Assembly (NCBI GenBank): GCA_023422835.1
Contig: JAFAGI010000004.1
Location: forward strand, 40,275 to 104,274
DNA from: Bacteroidota bacterium
GTDB taxonomy: Bacteria > Bacteroidota > Bacteroidia > Chitinophagales > Chitinophagaceae
Reading direction: 5' to 3'
Length of the DNA stretch: 64,000 nt
Position 1 is the stretch's first letter, and every line of letters begins with the position of its first letter. Both the position numbers and the translations under genes were made by a program. Positions 44,426-52,671 of this stretch are shown in pieces. The notes under the pieces are model-generated. The model saw only the letters and a program-made list of their open reading frames with translations, made no database searches and was not told where the DNA came from.

Positions 44426-44580
44426 GTTACGAGGCTGTGAATTGAAGATTTGAATAAAGTATCAACCCTTGTAGGTGAATTTGTGGATATACTTGGCTTT
44501 TCAACTAAAATTAATACTTTTGAGTGTAGAAAACTATGTGGATTAATGTATATAACTACTGCTTTATTCAATTCCAATAT

Positions 44581-44589
44581 TGTGCATAA
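44581..44589 (-). promoter_or_regulatory. DnaA-box match TTATGCACA
   Basis: A perfect TTATNCACA nonamer read on the minus strand, 80 bp before nadA. Confidence 0.35.
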
Positions 44590-44669
44590 GTAAGTTATCC
44601 CGAAATTCACACTCATAATAGTAATAGCTTTTTTAAATAAATAAGTATAATATTTTTATTACAACGGTT

Positions 44670-45683
44670 ATGAACATTGCATTTGAAAACGCGAAAAAAA
44701 ATCTGCCAATCAAAGGTTTCCTGGATTTGCCGGTCGATCCTTCACTGGATTTGTTTGTGGAGATCAAAAAACTGAAGGAAGAAAAAAATGCCATCATACT
44801 GGCGCATTATTACCAGGAAGCAGATATACAGGATGTGGCAGATTACCTTGGCGACAGCCTGGGCCTGGCGCAGCAGGCGGAGAAAACCAATGCAGACATG
44901 ATCGTGTTTGCCGGCGTGCATTTTATGGCAGAAACGGCCAAGATCCTAAACCCAACCAAAAAAGTAGTATTGCCGGACCTGAAAGCAGGTTGCTCCCTGG
45001 CGGACAGTGCGCCCGCTGATGCTTTTAAAAAATTTAAAGAAGCGCACCCCGATCATATCGTGATCACTTACATCAACTGCACGGCAGAGATCAAAGCGCT
45101 GAGTGATATTATCTGCACCAGCGGCAACGTAGAAAAAATTATTGAAAGCCTGCCTGCTGACCAGAAAATCATCTTCGCGCCGGACAGGAACCTGGGCGCT
45201 TACATCAACAAGAAAACAGGCAGGAATATGCTGCTTTGGGATGGCAGCTGTATAGTGCACGAGATTTTCAGTTTAGAGAAGATTTTGAGCCTTAAACAAG
45301 CCAATCCGGACGCAAAAATCATAGCCCACCCGGAATGCGAAGAGGTACTGCTAAACCATGCCGATTATATCGGCAGCACCACACAATTACTGAACTATAC
45401 CAAAACAGATCCCGCACAAGCCTATATCGTAGCTACAGAAACCGGTATTCTGCACCAGATGGAGAAAAATTCTCCCCACAAAAAATTTATACCTGCACCG
45501 CCGGACAATGCCTGCGCTTGCAATGATTGCCCCTATATGAAGCTGAATACGCTTGAAAAGTTATACTTGTGCATGAAGTACGAGCTGCCGGAAATTACCA
45601 TGGATGAGCAATTGCGCCTCGATGCCAAAAAGCCTATCGACAGAATGCTGGAGATCAGCCGCCATGCGGGTCTTATCAAATGA
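44670..45683 (+). CDS. nadA: Quinolinate synthase NadA
   Basis: NadA condenses iminoaspartate with dihydroxyacetone phosphate to quinolinate for NAD synthesis, using a [4Fe-4S] cluster. The 337-residue protein has [21 protein letters not shown] (substrate site), LKAGCSLAD (Cys108), HPECEEV and [12 protein letters not shown], supplying the three cluster cysteines of the family. Three pseudo-symmetric domains are complete. nadB and nadC are not adjacent. nadD at 14.1 kb acts later in the same pathway. Confidence 0.95.
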   Translation: MNIAFENAKKNLPIKGFLDLPVDPSLDLFVEIKKLKEEKNAIILAHYYQEADIQDVADYLGDSLGLAQQAEKTNADMIVFAGVHFMAETAKILNPTKKVVLPDLKAGCSLADSAPADAFKKFKEAHPDHIVITYINCTAEIKALSDIICTSGNVEKIIESLPADQKIIFAPDRNLGAYINKKTGRNMLLWDGSCIVHEIFSLEKILSLKQANPDAKIIAHPECEEVLLNHADYIGSTTQLLNYTKTDPAQAYIVATETGILHQMEKNSPHKKFIPAPPDNACACNDCPYMKLNTLEKLYLCMKYELPEITMDEQLRLDAKKPIDRMLEISRHAGLIK

Positions 45684-46505
45684 TCAGCTTTTAGTATCTT
45701 CCAGGAAAATACCTTGTTTCAGTTTTTCCCTGAAGGTGGGAGCTACATTTTTAGAAGAAAAATGGCTCAGGCATTTCTTAATGTACACGCCCAGTTCCAC
45801 ATCGCTCATGTAGAGCAGCGTGGTAAAATCCGGGCGGTATTTTTTTACAAACATATCCAGGTCATTTCCCGATAGGTTTGTCAGGTTGGCAACATCTCTT
45901 TTATTGAAACGGTGATCGATATATTTTTCCTGCTCCAGCCATACGGCAAAGTCGCGGTAATGTTCTTTTCGCTTGTTTTTTCTGAATTGAAAACTTTCTG
46001 CCAGCGTATTTACATCGAAATAAACGCCTACCGGTATAGGTATATTGCCAATTTTGGGTACGGAAGCTATATCTTCCAGTGCCGGCTTTTTGTAATTGAA
46101 AATATCTGCATAGTCGCGCCTGTTCTGAATACTGTCCAGCCGGTAATCTTTAGAGTAAACAGTTATGTCCGGGAGGTATCCCGGCGGGTTTTTTCTTTTG
46201 GCCAGGATATTGAGATGAATGGCAATTTCAAAGTTTTCCGGGTTAATGATGGTATCTACAGGAAATATTTTAGAGTTCCTGGTTTTATACCTGAAGTATA
46301 TAGAATCTTTATTACCTGATACGGGAATTGTAAAATGCCCAAGGCTGTCGGTATAAGATGTGTTTCCAGAGGTGGTGAATACGCTCACATCAGGTAGCGG
46401 TGTCCTGAATGCATCTTCATACACAAAGCCGCTGATGCTTTTTTGCGCATAAGCGGTTGTAGTAAATATCAGCAATAAAAGGATAAAGGAATAGTATTTT
46501 TTCAA
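45684..46505 (-). CDS. Exported CarboxypepD_reg-like domain protein
   Basis: The 273-residue protein has a signal peptide (MKKYYSFILLLLIFTTTAYA). A carboxypeptidase-regulatory-like beta sandwich follows at about 22-95 (KSISGFVYEDAFRTPLPDVSVFTTSGN, TDSLGHFTIPV). The C-terminal half is helical and charged (RKNKRKEHYRDFAVWLEQEKYI). This stand-alone arrangement is frequent in Bacteroidota and not functionally defined. Its stop abuts the nadA stop, so the two genes converge with no spacer. Confidence 0.75.
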   Translation of the reverse strand: MKKYYSFILLLLIFTTTAYAQKSISGFVYEDAFRTPLPDVSVFTTSGNTSYTDSLGHFTIPVSGNKDSIYFRYKTRNSKIFPVDTIINPENFEIAIHLNILAKRKNPPGYLPDITVYSKDYRLDSIQNRRDYADIFNYKKPALEDIASVPKIGNIPIPVGVYFDVNTLAESFQFRKNKRKEHYRDFAVWLEQEKYIDHRFNKRDVANLTNLSGNDLDMFVKKYRPDFTTLLYMSDVELGVYIKKCLSHFSSKNVAPTFREKLKQGIFLEDTKS

Positions 46506-46581
46506 ACCGGTAAATTATGTTAGTAATATTACTAAATAATCTTGTAAAGGTTTAGTATACAATAAAAATTAACAAACTACA

Positions 46582-48447
46582 TCACCTGCCCATATGTATC
46601 ATCAATATCTGTATATCGCTGGGATTTACGCCGCTGATACGGCTGGCCTGTCCCAAAGTCTGCGGACGGATTTTCTTCAGCTTTTGCATAGATTCCATAC
46701 TCAGCGCTGAGATCCTTTCGTAATCGAAGCTCTCGGGGATTTTCAGGTCTTCCATTTTATTGATGCGATCGGCTATTTCTTTTTCCTTTTCAATATACCT
46801 TTCATACTTTAGTTGAATCTCTGCCTGCTCAATATATTCTTTTTTATTATTTAAAATTTCTTTTAAGTAAGGCACAGCCTGTATAATAGCGTCCAGGTTA
46901 ACGGATGGACGGAGAATTAATTTCGTAAGTTTTTGTTTTTCAATAAGTTGTGATGAGTCAATGTTTGCAAGATAGGTATTTATTTCACCAGGTTGTATGA
47001 AAATGTTATCCAGTAGCTTTATGATCTTGGCAACTTCTGCTTTCTTTTGTTGCACCAGTGCATGTCTTTCTTCGCTTGCCAGGCCAAGTTGATAGCTCAT
47101 TTCAGTCAGCCTAAGGTCAGCGTTATCCTGCCTGAGCAGGGTTCTGAATTCTGCCCTGCTGGTAAACATCCGGTAAGGCTCATCTGTACCCTTGCTGATG
47201 AGGTCATCTATTAATACACCAATGTAGGCTTCATTCCTTTTCAAGACCAGCGGCTCTTGTTGATGTATTTTCTGGTGCGCATTGATACCTGCCATCAATC
47301 CCTGGCAGGCAGCCTCTTCGTAGCCTGTGGTACCGTTGATCTGCCCGGCAAAGAATAAGTTTTCTACCAGTTTTGTTTCCAGCGAATATTTGAGCTGTGT
47401 TGGGGGGAAATAATCGTATTCAATAGCGTAGCCGGGGCGGAACATTTTCATATTTTCAAAACCGGGCACGCATTTCAATGCTTTGTATTGCACTTCTTCC
47501 GGCAAAGAGGTGGAAAAACCGTTTACATAAATTTCGTAGGTATCAAAGCCTTCAGGCTCTACAAATAACTGGTGTCGTTCTTTGTCTGCAAACCTGTTAA
47601 TCTTGTCTTCTATGCTTGGGCAATACCTGGGGCCTGTACCCTCGATACGGCCGGTATACATGGGACTTCTGTCAAAGCCAGTCCTCAGTATATCGTGAAC
47701 TTTGCTGTCTGTATAAGTTATATGGCAACTAAGTTGTTTTTCTTTGGTGAGTTTTTCAATAGGCAGATAGGAGAAACCGCTGATGACCTCATCGCCGGGT
47801 TGAAGTTCCATCTTCGAGTAATCCAGGCTTCTGCCATCAATGCGTGGCGGTGTGCCCGTCTTTAACCTGCGGCTTTCAAAGCCTTCTTGTACCAGTTGTT
47901 CCGTAATACCTGATGAAGCTTTTTCAGCGATCCTTCCACCCCCCATTCTCTTTTCGCCAATATGAATTACGCCATTCAAAAAGGTTCCGCTGGTAATGAT
48001 TACTGCTTTGGCTTTAATCTCATGGCCTAAACCCGTTTTTACCCCATAGCATAATTTTTCCTTGATCAGCAATCCGGTTACCGTATCCTGGTAAAAATCT
48101 ATATTGGGTGTATTTTCCAGCATTTTACGCCATTCCATGGAAAAAAGCATCCTGTCGTTCTGCGATCTGGGCGACCACATGGCAGGCCCTTTGCTTTTGT
48201 TAAGCATACGGAATTGCAACATACTTTTATCTGAAACTATGCCGCTGTACCCGCCCATGGCATCTATTTCACGCACAATTTGCCCTTTGGCTATGCCTCC
48301 CATTGCCGGGTTGCAGCTCATTTGAGCAATTGTATTCATATTCATGGTAATCAGCAGTACTTTGTTGCCTAAATTAGCCGCAGCCGCAGCTGCCTCTCCG
48401 CCTGCATGCCCTGCTCCGGCAACAATCACATCATATTCTATAAACAT
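46582..48447 (-). CDS. mnmG: tRNA uridine-5-carboxymethylaminomethyl modification enzyme MnmG (GidA)
   Basis: MnmG with MnmE installs the cmnm5 group at the wobble uridine of several tRNAs using FAD, NADH and methylene-THF. The 621 residues match the family. The FAD-binding start is DVIVAGAGHAGGEAA, followed by MSCNPAMGGIAKGQIVREIDAMGG, HIGEKRMGGGRIAE, LKTGTPPRID and ATGYEEAA-like NGTTGYEEAACQGL, then the C-terminal helical domain (GVNPSDIQILMIHMGR). In many bacteria this gene lies beside the replication origin; here two parS-like sites sit just upstream. Confidence 0.96.
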   Translation of the reverse strand: MFIEYDVIVAGAGHAGGEAAAAAANLGNKVLLITMNMNTIAQMSCNPAMGGIAKGQIVREIDAMGGYSGIVSDKSMLQFRMLNKSKGPAMWSPRSQNDRMLFSMEWRKMLENTPNIDFYQDTVTGLLIKEKLCYGVKTGLGHEIKAKAVIITSGTFLNGVIHIGEKRMGGGRIAEKASSGITEQLVQEGFESRRLKTGTPPRIDGRSLDYSKMELQPGDEVISGFSYLPIEKLTKEKQLSCHITYTDSKVHDILRTGFDRSPMYTGRIEGTGPRYCPSIEDKINRFADKERHQLFVEPEGFDTYEIYVNGFSTSLPEEVQYKALKCVPGFENMKMFRPGYAIEYDYFPPTQLKYSLETKLVENLFFAGQINGTTGYEEAACQGLMAGINAHQKIHQQEPLVLKRNEAYIGVLIDDLISKGTDEPYRMFTSRAEFRTLLRQDNADLRLTEMSYQLGLASEERHALVQQKKAEVAKIIKLLDNIFIQPGEINTYLANIDSSQLIEKQKLTKLILRPSVNLDAIIQAVPYLKEILNNKKEYIEQAEIQLKYERYIEKEKEIADRINKMEDLKIPESFDYERISALSMESMQKLKKIRPQTLGQASRISGVNPSDIQILMIHMGR

Positions 48448-48466
48448 TTAGTCTTTTTAATTTATG

Positions 48467-48474
48467 CAAAATTA
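48467..48474 (-). promoter_or_regulatory. -7 box (TAATTTTG) for mnmG
   Basis: The minus strand reads TAATTTTGC, an exact TAnnTTTG match 20 bp upstream of the mnmG ATG. No good -33 element is seen. Confidence 0.45.
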
Positions 48475-48496
48475 CATCAATTATCACAAAAGCATG

Positions 48497-48510
48497 GTTC
48501 CACGTGGAAC
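48497..48510. promoter_or_regulatory. parS-like palindrome 1 (GTTCCACGTGGAAC)
   Basis: A perfect 14-bp palindrome with the CACGTG core of parS. It differs from the common GTTTCACGTGAAAC by one symmetric base pair. It is probably a ParB-CTP loading site for chromosome segregation. Confidence 0.7.
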
Positions 48511-48534
48511 GTATCAGTTAATTTACATAAAAAT

Positions 48535-48548
48535 GTTCCACGTGGAAC
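48535..48548. promoter_or_regulatory. parS-like palindrome 2 (GTTCCACGTGGAAC)
   Basis: A second identical 14-mer, 38 bp from the first; the flanking bases read T...G against G...G in site 1. Two exact copies so close together are not expected by chance. Confidence 0.7.
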
Positions 48549-48610
48549 GACGAAGTTTAATTGAACTGTATTGCTTAAATTCTTTATTTTTACCCTTAAA
48601 GATATATACA

Positions 48611-50275
48611 ATGCTAAGTGAACTAACTATACAGAACTACGCAATTATAGACCATATACATATTGAGCTGCATGAGGGATTAAATATAATTACTGGCGAA
48701 ACTGGGGCTGGTAAAAGTATTATTATGGGAGCTCTTGGTTTGGTACTGGGTAACCGTGTAGACAGCTCTGTAATAAAAAATAATAGCGGAAAGTGTATAA
48801 TAGAAGCTTTATTTAAGATAAAAAATGAAGATATACTGCGATTTGTAACGGATAATGACCTGGATACAGAAGATGATACAATTTTAATACGCAGAGAAGT
48901 AACTGCTACCGGAAAATCAAGAAGTTTTGTCAATGACACACCTGTGAACCTGTCTGATTTAAAAACAATAACCTCTTTTCTCATAGATCAACACCAGCAA
49001 TTTGATAACCTTTTATTAGGAAAAAATACTTTCCAGCAAAAAATAGTAGATAGCCTGGCTAAAAATGCTACATTGCTCACTCAATACCAAGGCTATTTTC
49101 ACCGCTGGCAGAAAGCTAAATCTGAACTGGAAATATTGATACAGAGGAAAAACGCTTTTAACCGTGAGCTGGATTTTATGCAATTTCAGTACAACGAATT
49201 AGAAGAAATTAATCTAAAGGAAAATGAACTGGAGGAACTGGAAAATGAAATTAAATTATTGGAAAATGCCGGTGAAATTAAATCTATCCTGAATAAAATA
49301 AGTTTTAACCTGTATGAAGATGAAAACTCTGTTATAAACATATTGAAGAGTCTGAACCAGGAACTGAAAAACTACCTTATTACACAAGAAATAGAAAGTA
49401 TTGCAGAAAGACTGAAAAGCGCCGAGATAGAGCTTAAAGACCTAGCTTTAGAATCTGCCTCAGCAGGCGATGCGCACAACTTTGATGCGGAAAAATTGGA
49501 AATTATCAACGACAGGTTAACGGCCGGCTATAAATTATTAAAAAAGCACAATGTTTTAACAACCAATGAACTATTATCAATCAAAAACACTCTGGAACTC
49601 AAGTTACAGGATGTGTTGAATATTGATAGTGAAATAGAAAAAGTAAAGGAGCAAGTTGCCGCGCTTGAAGCACAATGTATGGATTTAGCCAATGAGATCT
49701 CCGGCAGAAGAAAAGAACAGGTAAACAGGATCGAAGAAACTGTAAATGCTTTATTAGTACGTGTTGGCATGCCAAATGCGCGTTTGCATTTGCAGGTTGT
49801 TTCTAATAATGAATTGAAAATAAACGGGTTAGATGATATTTTATTTCTATTCGATGCAAACAAGACCGGTAATTTCGAATCTGTCGATAAGGTGGCCAGC
49901 GGTGGAGAGCTTAGCAGGCTAATGCTTTGTATAAAATCCATGGTGGCTAAGGATATTGATATGCCTACTCTTATATTCGATGAAATTGATACCGGTATCA
50001 GCGGAGAAGCTGCCAGGCAGGTAGGAATCATTATGCAGGAGTTGGCCGGCAACCTGCAGGTGATATCCATTACACACCAGCCACAGATAGCAGCGCTTGC
50101 AGACGCGCATTATTTCGTCTATAAAAAAGAAAATGAAAAACAGGAAATTAATACCCGGATAAGGTTGCTTGAGACCCAGGAACGCATAACACAAATAGCA
50201 CAAATGATAAGCGGGGCCAATCCGTCTGCGGCAGCCATTAATAACGCAAAAGAATTATTGGCCAAATCAAAATAA
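48611..50275 (+). CDS. recN: DNA repair protein RecN
   Basis: RecN is an SMC-like ATPase that joins broken DNA ends in double-strand break repair. Starting at ATG 48611 (MLSELTIQNYAIIDHIHIEL) gives 554 residues, the family length; a frame open 147 bp further upstream runs through the parS-like palindromes and is not coding. Walker A is GETGAGKSII (about 31-40), the long coiled-coil hairpin covers about 150-400, the signature motif is VASGGELSRLMLCIK and Walker B is TLIFDEIDTGISGEAA. It is divergent from mnmG. Confidence 0.95.
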   Translation: MLSELTIQNYAIIDHIHIELHEGLNIITGETGAGKSIIMGALGLVLGNRVDSSVIKNNSGKCIIEALFKIKNEDILRFVTDNDLDTEDDTILIRREVTATGKSRSFVNDTPVNLSDLKTITSFLIDQHQQFDNLLLGKNTFQQKIVDSLAKNATLLTQYQGYFHRWQKAKSELEILIQRKNAFNRELDFMQFQYNELEEINLKENELEELENEIKLLENAGEIKSILNKISFNLYEDENSVINILKSLNQELKNYLITQEIESIAERLKSAEIELKDLALESASAGDAHNFDAEKLEIINDRLTAGYKLLKKHNVLTTNELLSIKNTLELKLQDVLNIDSEIEKVKEQVAALEAQCMDLANEISGRRKEQVNRIEETVNALLVRVGMPNARLHLQVVSNNELKINGLDDILFLFDANKTGNFESVDKVASGGELSRLMLCIKSMVAKDIDMPTLIFDEIDTGISGEAARQVGIIMQELAGNLQVISITHQPQIAALADAHYFVYKKENEKQEINTRIRLLETQERITQIAQMISGANPSAAAINNAKELLAKSK

Positions 50276-50321
50276 TGGCAGATATTTGTTTTTTAAACAG
50301 TAATCAAAACTAATTATGACT

Positions 50322-50349
50322 GGGACCGGATGTCTATTCGGTCTCTTTA
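50322..50349 (+). terminator. Stem-loop after recN
   Basis: GGGACCGGAT pairs with ATTCGGTCTC (G-T pairs included) around a GTCT loop, followed by TTTAT. It overlaps the end of the convergent rhodanese gene, so it is a weak to moderate terminator for recN. Confidence 0.5.
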
Positions 50350-50981
50350 TATTTCTGCAACGGGATGTTTTCTACTTCTTTTATACTTTTAAATCCACCT
50401 GAAATATTACGAAGGTTGTGAATGCCTTCCCGCTTTAGCAGCGATGCAGCTATAACACTGCGATACCCTCCTGCACAATGCAGATAAAGATTGTCTTCCT
50501 CCTCAAAATTAGCTGTTATTGCCGGGTCATTAACCTGTTCAACCGGTATATTCAAAGCATTCTTTACAAAACACTGGTTGTATTCTTCGGGTGTGCGCAC
50601 ATCTATGATCACCATTTTCTCATCAAAAGGTATATCCATAGCTAATTCATCCGCCTCAATATCTATGATCATATCTACAGGTTCATGCGCTTCTTTCCAT
50701 ACGGCATAACCGCCTTCTAAATATCCTGATACGCTGAAACCCGCATCCTGCAATCGTTTCAAAGAGGTGATCTCTTCACATACATTAGCTACCAACAGTA
50801 ATTGTTTGCCCGCAGGTAAAATCTTTTTTGCCCATTCCTCAAAATTTTCACCCAAACCTATAAACACAGATCCGGGAATAAAACCTTCTGTAAATTCGGT
50901 TGGCTTCCTGGTATCTACAATCAGCACATTTGTTTGTTGCGATAGAGATTTAAAAGCTGCAAGGGTCAGACCTTGTGACAT
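50334..50981 (-). CDS. Tandem rhodanese-domain protein
   Basis: The 215-residue protein has two rhodanese folds. The second (about 105-210) carries the active loop LHCAGGYRS with Cys169, able to take a sulphane sulphur. The first (about 5-100) has ANVCEEITS in place of the C-x3-R loop; a Cys (68) is there but the Arg-containing loop is not, so it is probably inactive. Such proteins transfer sulphur to cyanide, thiols or other acceptors. It is encoded downstream of an ArsR-type regulator on the same strand, separated by a long inverted repeat that may control it. Confidence 0.88.
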   Translation of the reverse strand: MSQGLTLAAFKSLSQQTNVLIVDTRKPTEFTEGFIPGSVFIGLGENFEEWAKKILPAGKQLLLVANVCEEITSLKRLQDAGFSVSGYLEGGYAVWKEAHEPVDMIIDIEADELAMDIPFDEKMVIIDVRTPEEYNQCFVKNALNIPVEQVNDPAITANFEEEDNLYLHCAGGYRSVIAASLLKREGIHNLRNISGGFKSIKEVENIPLQKYKETE

Positions 50982-51008
50982 AGTATTAATTTATGTGGAT
51001 GTCAGATG

Positions 51009-51059
51009 CAAACAGTGTATATATACAGATTTTTTTGAGCTGCGTATATACACTGTTTG
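51009..51059. promoter_or_regulatory. Long inverted repeat between arsR-type regulator and rhodanese gene
   Basis: The 20-bp arms at 51009-51028 and 51040-51059 match at 18 of 20 positions (ends CAAACAGTGTATATA). The left arm contains the perfect palindrome TGTATATATACA, and the right contains GTATATAC. The 11-nt loop is T-rich. There is no T-run after the stem on the minus strand, so it is more likely a paired operator or an mRNA hairpin ahead of the rhodanese gene than a terminator. Confidence 0.6.
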
Positions 51060-51076
51060 AAAAAATATTTTAAAGA

Positions 51077-51418
51077 TTACTTTAAAAGTTCGTCTACGAT
51101 TCTGATAACAAAGCCAAGACGATCGTGATTGATGTTGTAGTATATAAACTTACCATCTCTTTTGGTGGTTACGAACCCTGCTCTTCTCAAAATTGCCAGG
51201 TGCTGGGAAACAACAGATTGTTCCAGTCGCAGCTTTACGTATATTTCTGTAACCGTAATTTTTTCTTCGGTCTGTATAAGTTTTAATATTTGCAGCCTCA
51301 GTTTGTGATTGATTGCCCTTAGGATGAGTGAAGCTTTTTTTAATTTCAAAATATCAATCAGTATGGGTTCGCCGGACTCGTTGTTCTTAATTTCTATAAC
51401 GTTATTTGTGGATGTCAT
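51077..51418 (-). CDS. ArsR/SmtB-type winged-helix regulator without cysteines
   Basis: The 113-residue DNA-binding protein has the winged helix at about 30-105: NHKLRLQILKLIQTEEKITVTEIYVKL, then the recognition helix QSVVSQHLAILRRAG and the wing FVTTKRDGKFIYYNI. The protein has no Cys at all, so the thiol or metal sensing used by ArsR, BigR or SqrR cannot apply. It may respond to something else or act constitutively. It is encoded 96 bp upstream of the rhodanese gene, with the inverted repeat between. Confidence 0.88.
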   Translation of the reverse strand: MTSTNNVIEIKNNESGEPILIDILKLKKASLILRAINHKLRLQILKLIQTEEKITVTEIYVKLRLEQSVVSQHLAILRRAGFVTTKRDGKFIYYNINHDRLGFVIRIVDELLK

Positions 51419-51515
51419 GAATAGTAAAATTTGATTGTATATTGATATTAAGTTGATAAAGTTAATGTTATAATTATAATTATTATCTTAAATGTTTACA
51501 AAACTTTCATAAAAA

Positions 51516-52190
51516 TTATTTGGTTGCGGCTTTGGTGTAGAAAGATTTGATGTAATATGGTTCAGCGTAAGCCACATCTGCAAATTCTTTTTCATGGAAT
51601 TTATTGATAGCTAATGCATTTAATCCTTCATGAATGTGCGGTACTGTTGCATAGCGCGCATTGGGCCTATTGAATGCAGCTTTCCATTTAGGCATACCAC
51701 TGCCAAAAAACAGGATATCCTTATTGCTGAATTCTTGAAAAGTATTTTCAGTAAGCACTACGGCCGCTGCAGGATATATATTTTCCAGAGATGCGTTGTA
51801 AACCGCTGTAAAGACTTCCATTCTGCGTGCATCTATCATGGGGCAATACAGCAAATCTTCCTGCCTGAATTGCAGTATGGCGTTTTTTGCCATCACATCC
51901 AGTGTGTTGAGTGCTATGAGTGGCTTGTTCAATGCATATGCAATTCCTTTGGCAGAGGCCAGCCCTACACGCAGGCCGGTGTAGCTTCCGGGGCCTATAC
52001 TTACTGCAATGGCATCTACCTGCAGTAGAGCAATACCGGTTTTGCGTACCATAGCTTCAATAGCAGACTGTACAAAAGATGCGTGACTTTTTTGATCCGC
52101 ATTTTCAGTAAAATAAATGATTTTTTCATCATCTCCCATACAAACTACTGCCCTTTCAGTTGCAGTATCTATAGAAAGTATCAAGGCCAT
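51516..52190 (-). CDS. tsaB: tRNA threonylcarbamoyladenosine biosynthesis protein TsaB
   Basis: TsaB is the non-catalytic partner of TsaD in making t6A37 of ANN-decoding tRNAs. The 224-residue ASKHA-fold protein starts MALILSIDTATERAVV and contains AVSIGPGSYTGLRVGLASAKGIAYAL, the TsaB signature, and YCPMIDARRMEVFTAVY. An in-frame ATG 18 bp upstream (52208) is disfavoured because the -7 box at 52210 predicts transcription starting below it. tsaD and tsaE are not in the window. Confidence 0.93.
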   Translation of the reverse strand: MALILSIDTATERAVVCMGDDEKIIYFTENADQKSHASFVQSAIEAMVRKTGIALLQVDAIAVSIGPGSYTGLRVGLASAKGIAYALNKPLIALNTLDVMAKNAILQFRQEDLLYCPMIDARRMEVFTAVYNASLENIYPAAAVVLTENTFQEFSNKDILFFGSGMPKWKAAFNRPNARYATVPHIHEGLNALAINKFHEKEFADVAYAEPYYIKSFYTKAATK

Positions 52191-52209
52191 TTTTAATGGT
52201 TTAAACATA

Positions 52210-52217
52210 CAAATATA
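52210..52217 (-). promoter_or_regulatory. -7 box (TATATTTG) for tsaB
   Basis: The minus strand reads TATATTTG, an exact TAnnTTTG match, predicting a short leader of about 13 nt for the ATG at 52190. Confidence 0.5.
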
Positions 52218-52287
52218 ATATAAATAAACTTTATTTTTTTAACCTGCATGTAAGGCAATATTTATTATATTCGGGCAAATTTTTCGT

Positions 52288-52671
52288 ATGTCAAAAGAAA
52301 TTATCAATACTTCTAATGCCCCGGCTCCTATAGGCCCGTACAACCAGTCAGTGAAAGCAAACGGTTTCTTATTTGTCAGCGGCCAGATAGCCATTATCCC
52401 TGAAACCAATGAACTGGAAATGCGTGGCATAAAGGAAGAGACCAGACAGGTGATGGAAAATATTAAAGCAATCTTAACTGAAGCAGGGCTTGGCTTTGAG
52501 CATGTGGTTAAGTGTTCTATTTTCTTGAACGATATGGGATTATTCACCTATGTAAATGAAGTTTACGGAAGCTACTTTACAGAGGGAGGTGCTCCTGCCC
52601 GTGAAACAGTGGCTGTACAGACATTGCCTAAAAACGTAAATGTGGAGATCAGCGTAATAGCTGCTTATTAG
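52288..52671 (+). CDS. ridA: RidA family protein (enamine/imine deaminase)
   Basis: RidA removes reactive 2-aminoacrylate and related imines made by PLP enzymes. The 127-residue protein has the family start SKEIINTSNAPAPIGPYNQSVKANG. It continues with FVSGQIAIIPETNE, TRQVMENIKAILTEAGLGFEHVVKCSIFLNDM and the C-terminal GGAPARETVAVQTLPKNVNVEISVIA, which includes the Arg of the active site. It is divergent from tsaB, and its 3' end overlaps the nitrilase gene by 4 bp on the other strand. Confidence 0.95.
   Translation: MSKEIINTSNAPAPIGPYNQSVKANGFLFVSGQIAIIPETNELEMRGIKEETRQVMENIKAILTEAGLGFEHVVKCSIFLNDMGLFTYVNEVYGSYFTEGGAPARETVAVQTLPKNVNVEISVIAAY

Larger units (their letters stand above)
44259..44669. 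other. 411-bp AT-rich intergenic region (inverted repeats, DnaA-box matches)
   Basis: There is no gene. It holds DnaA-box matches at 44273-44281 (TTATACACA) and 44581-44589 (minus strand TTATGCACA), with single-mismatch boxes at 44482-44490 and 44537-44545 (minus strand). It also holds nested inverted repeats at 44288-44425. It could be a replication-related or regulatory region. A 66-codon antisense frame at 44416-44616 has no support. Confidence 0.5.

Noticed and set aside
44416-44616. Small antisense gene before nadA
   Set aside because: 66 codons of AT-rich sequence without domain or start signal; it overlaps DnaA-box matches.
48464-48610. N-terminal extension of RecN
   Set aside because: It would translate both parS-like palindromes and add 49 residues absent from the family, which starts at MLSELTIQNYAI.
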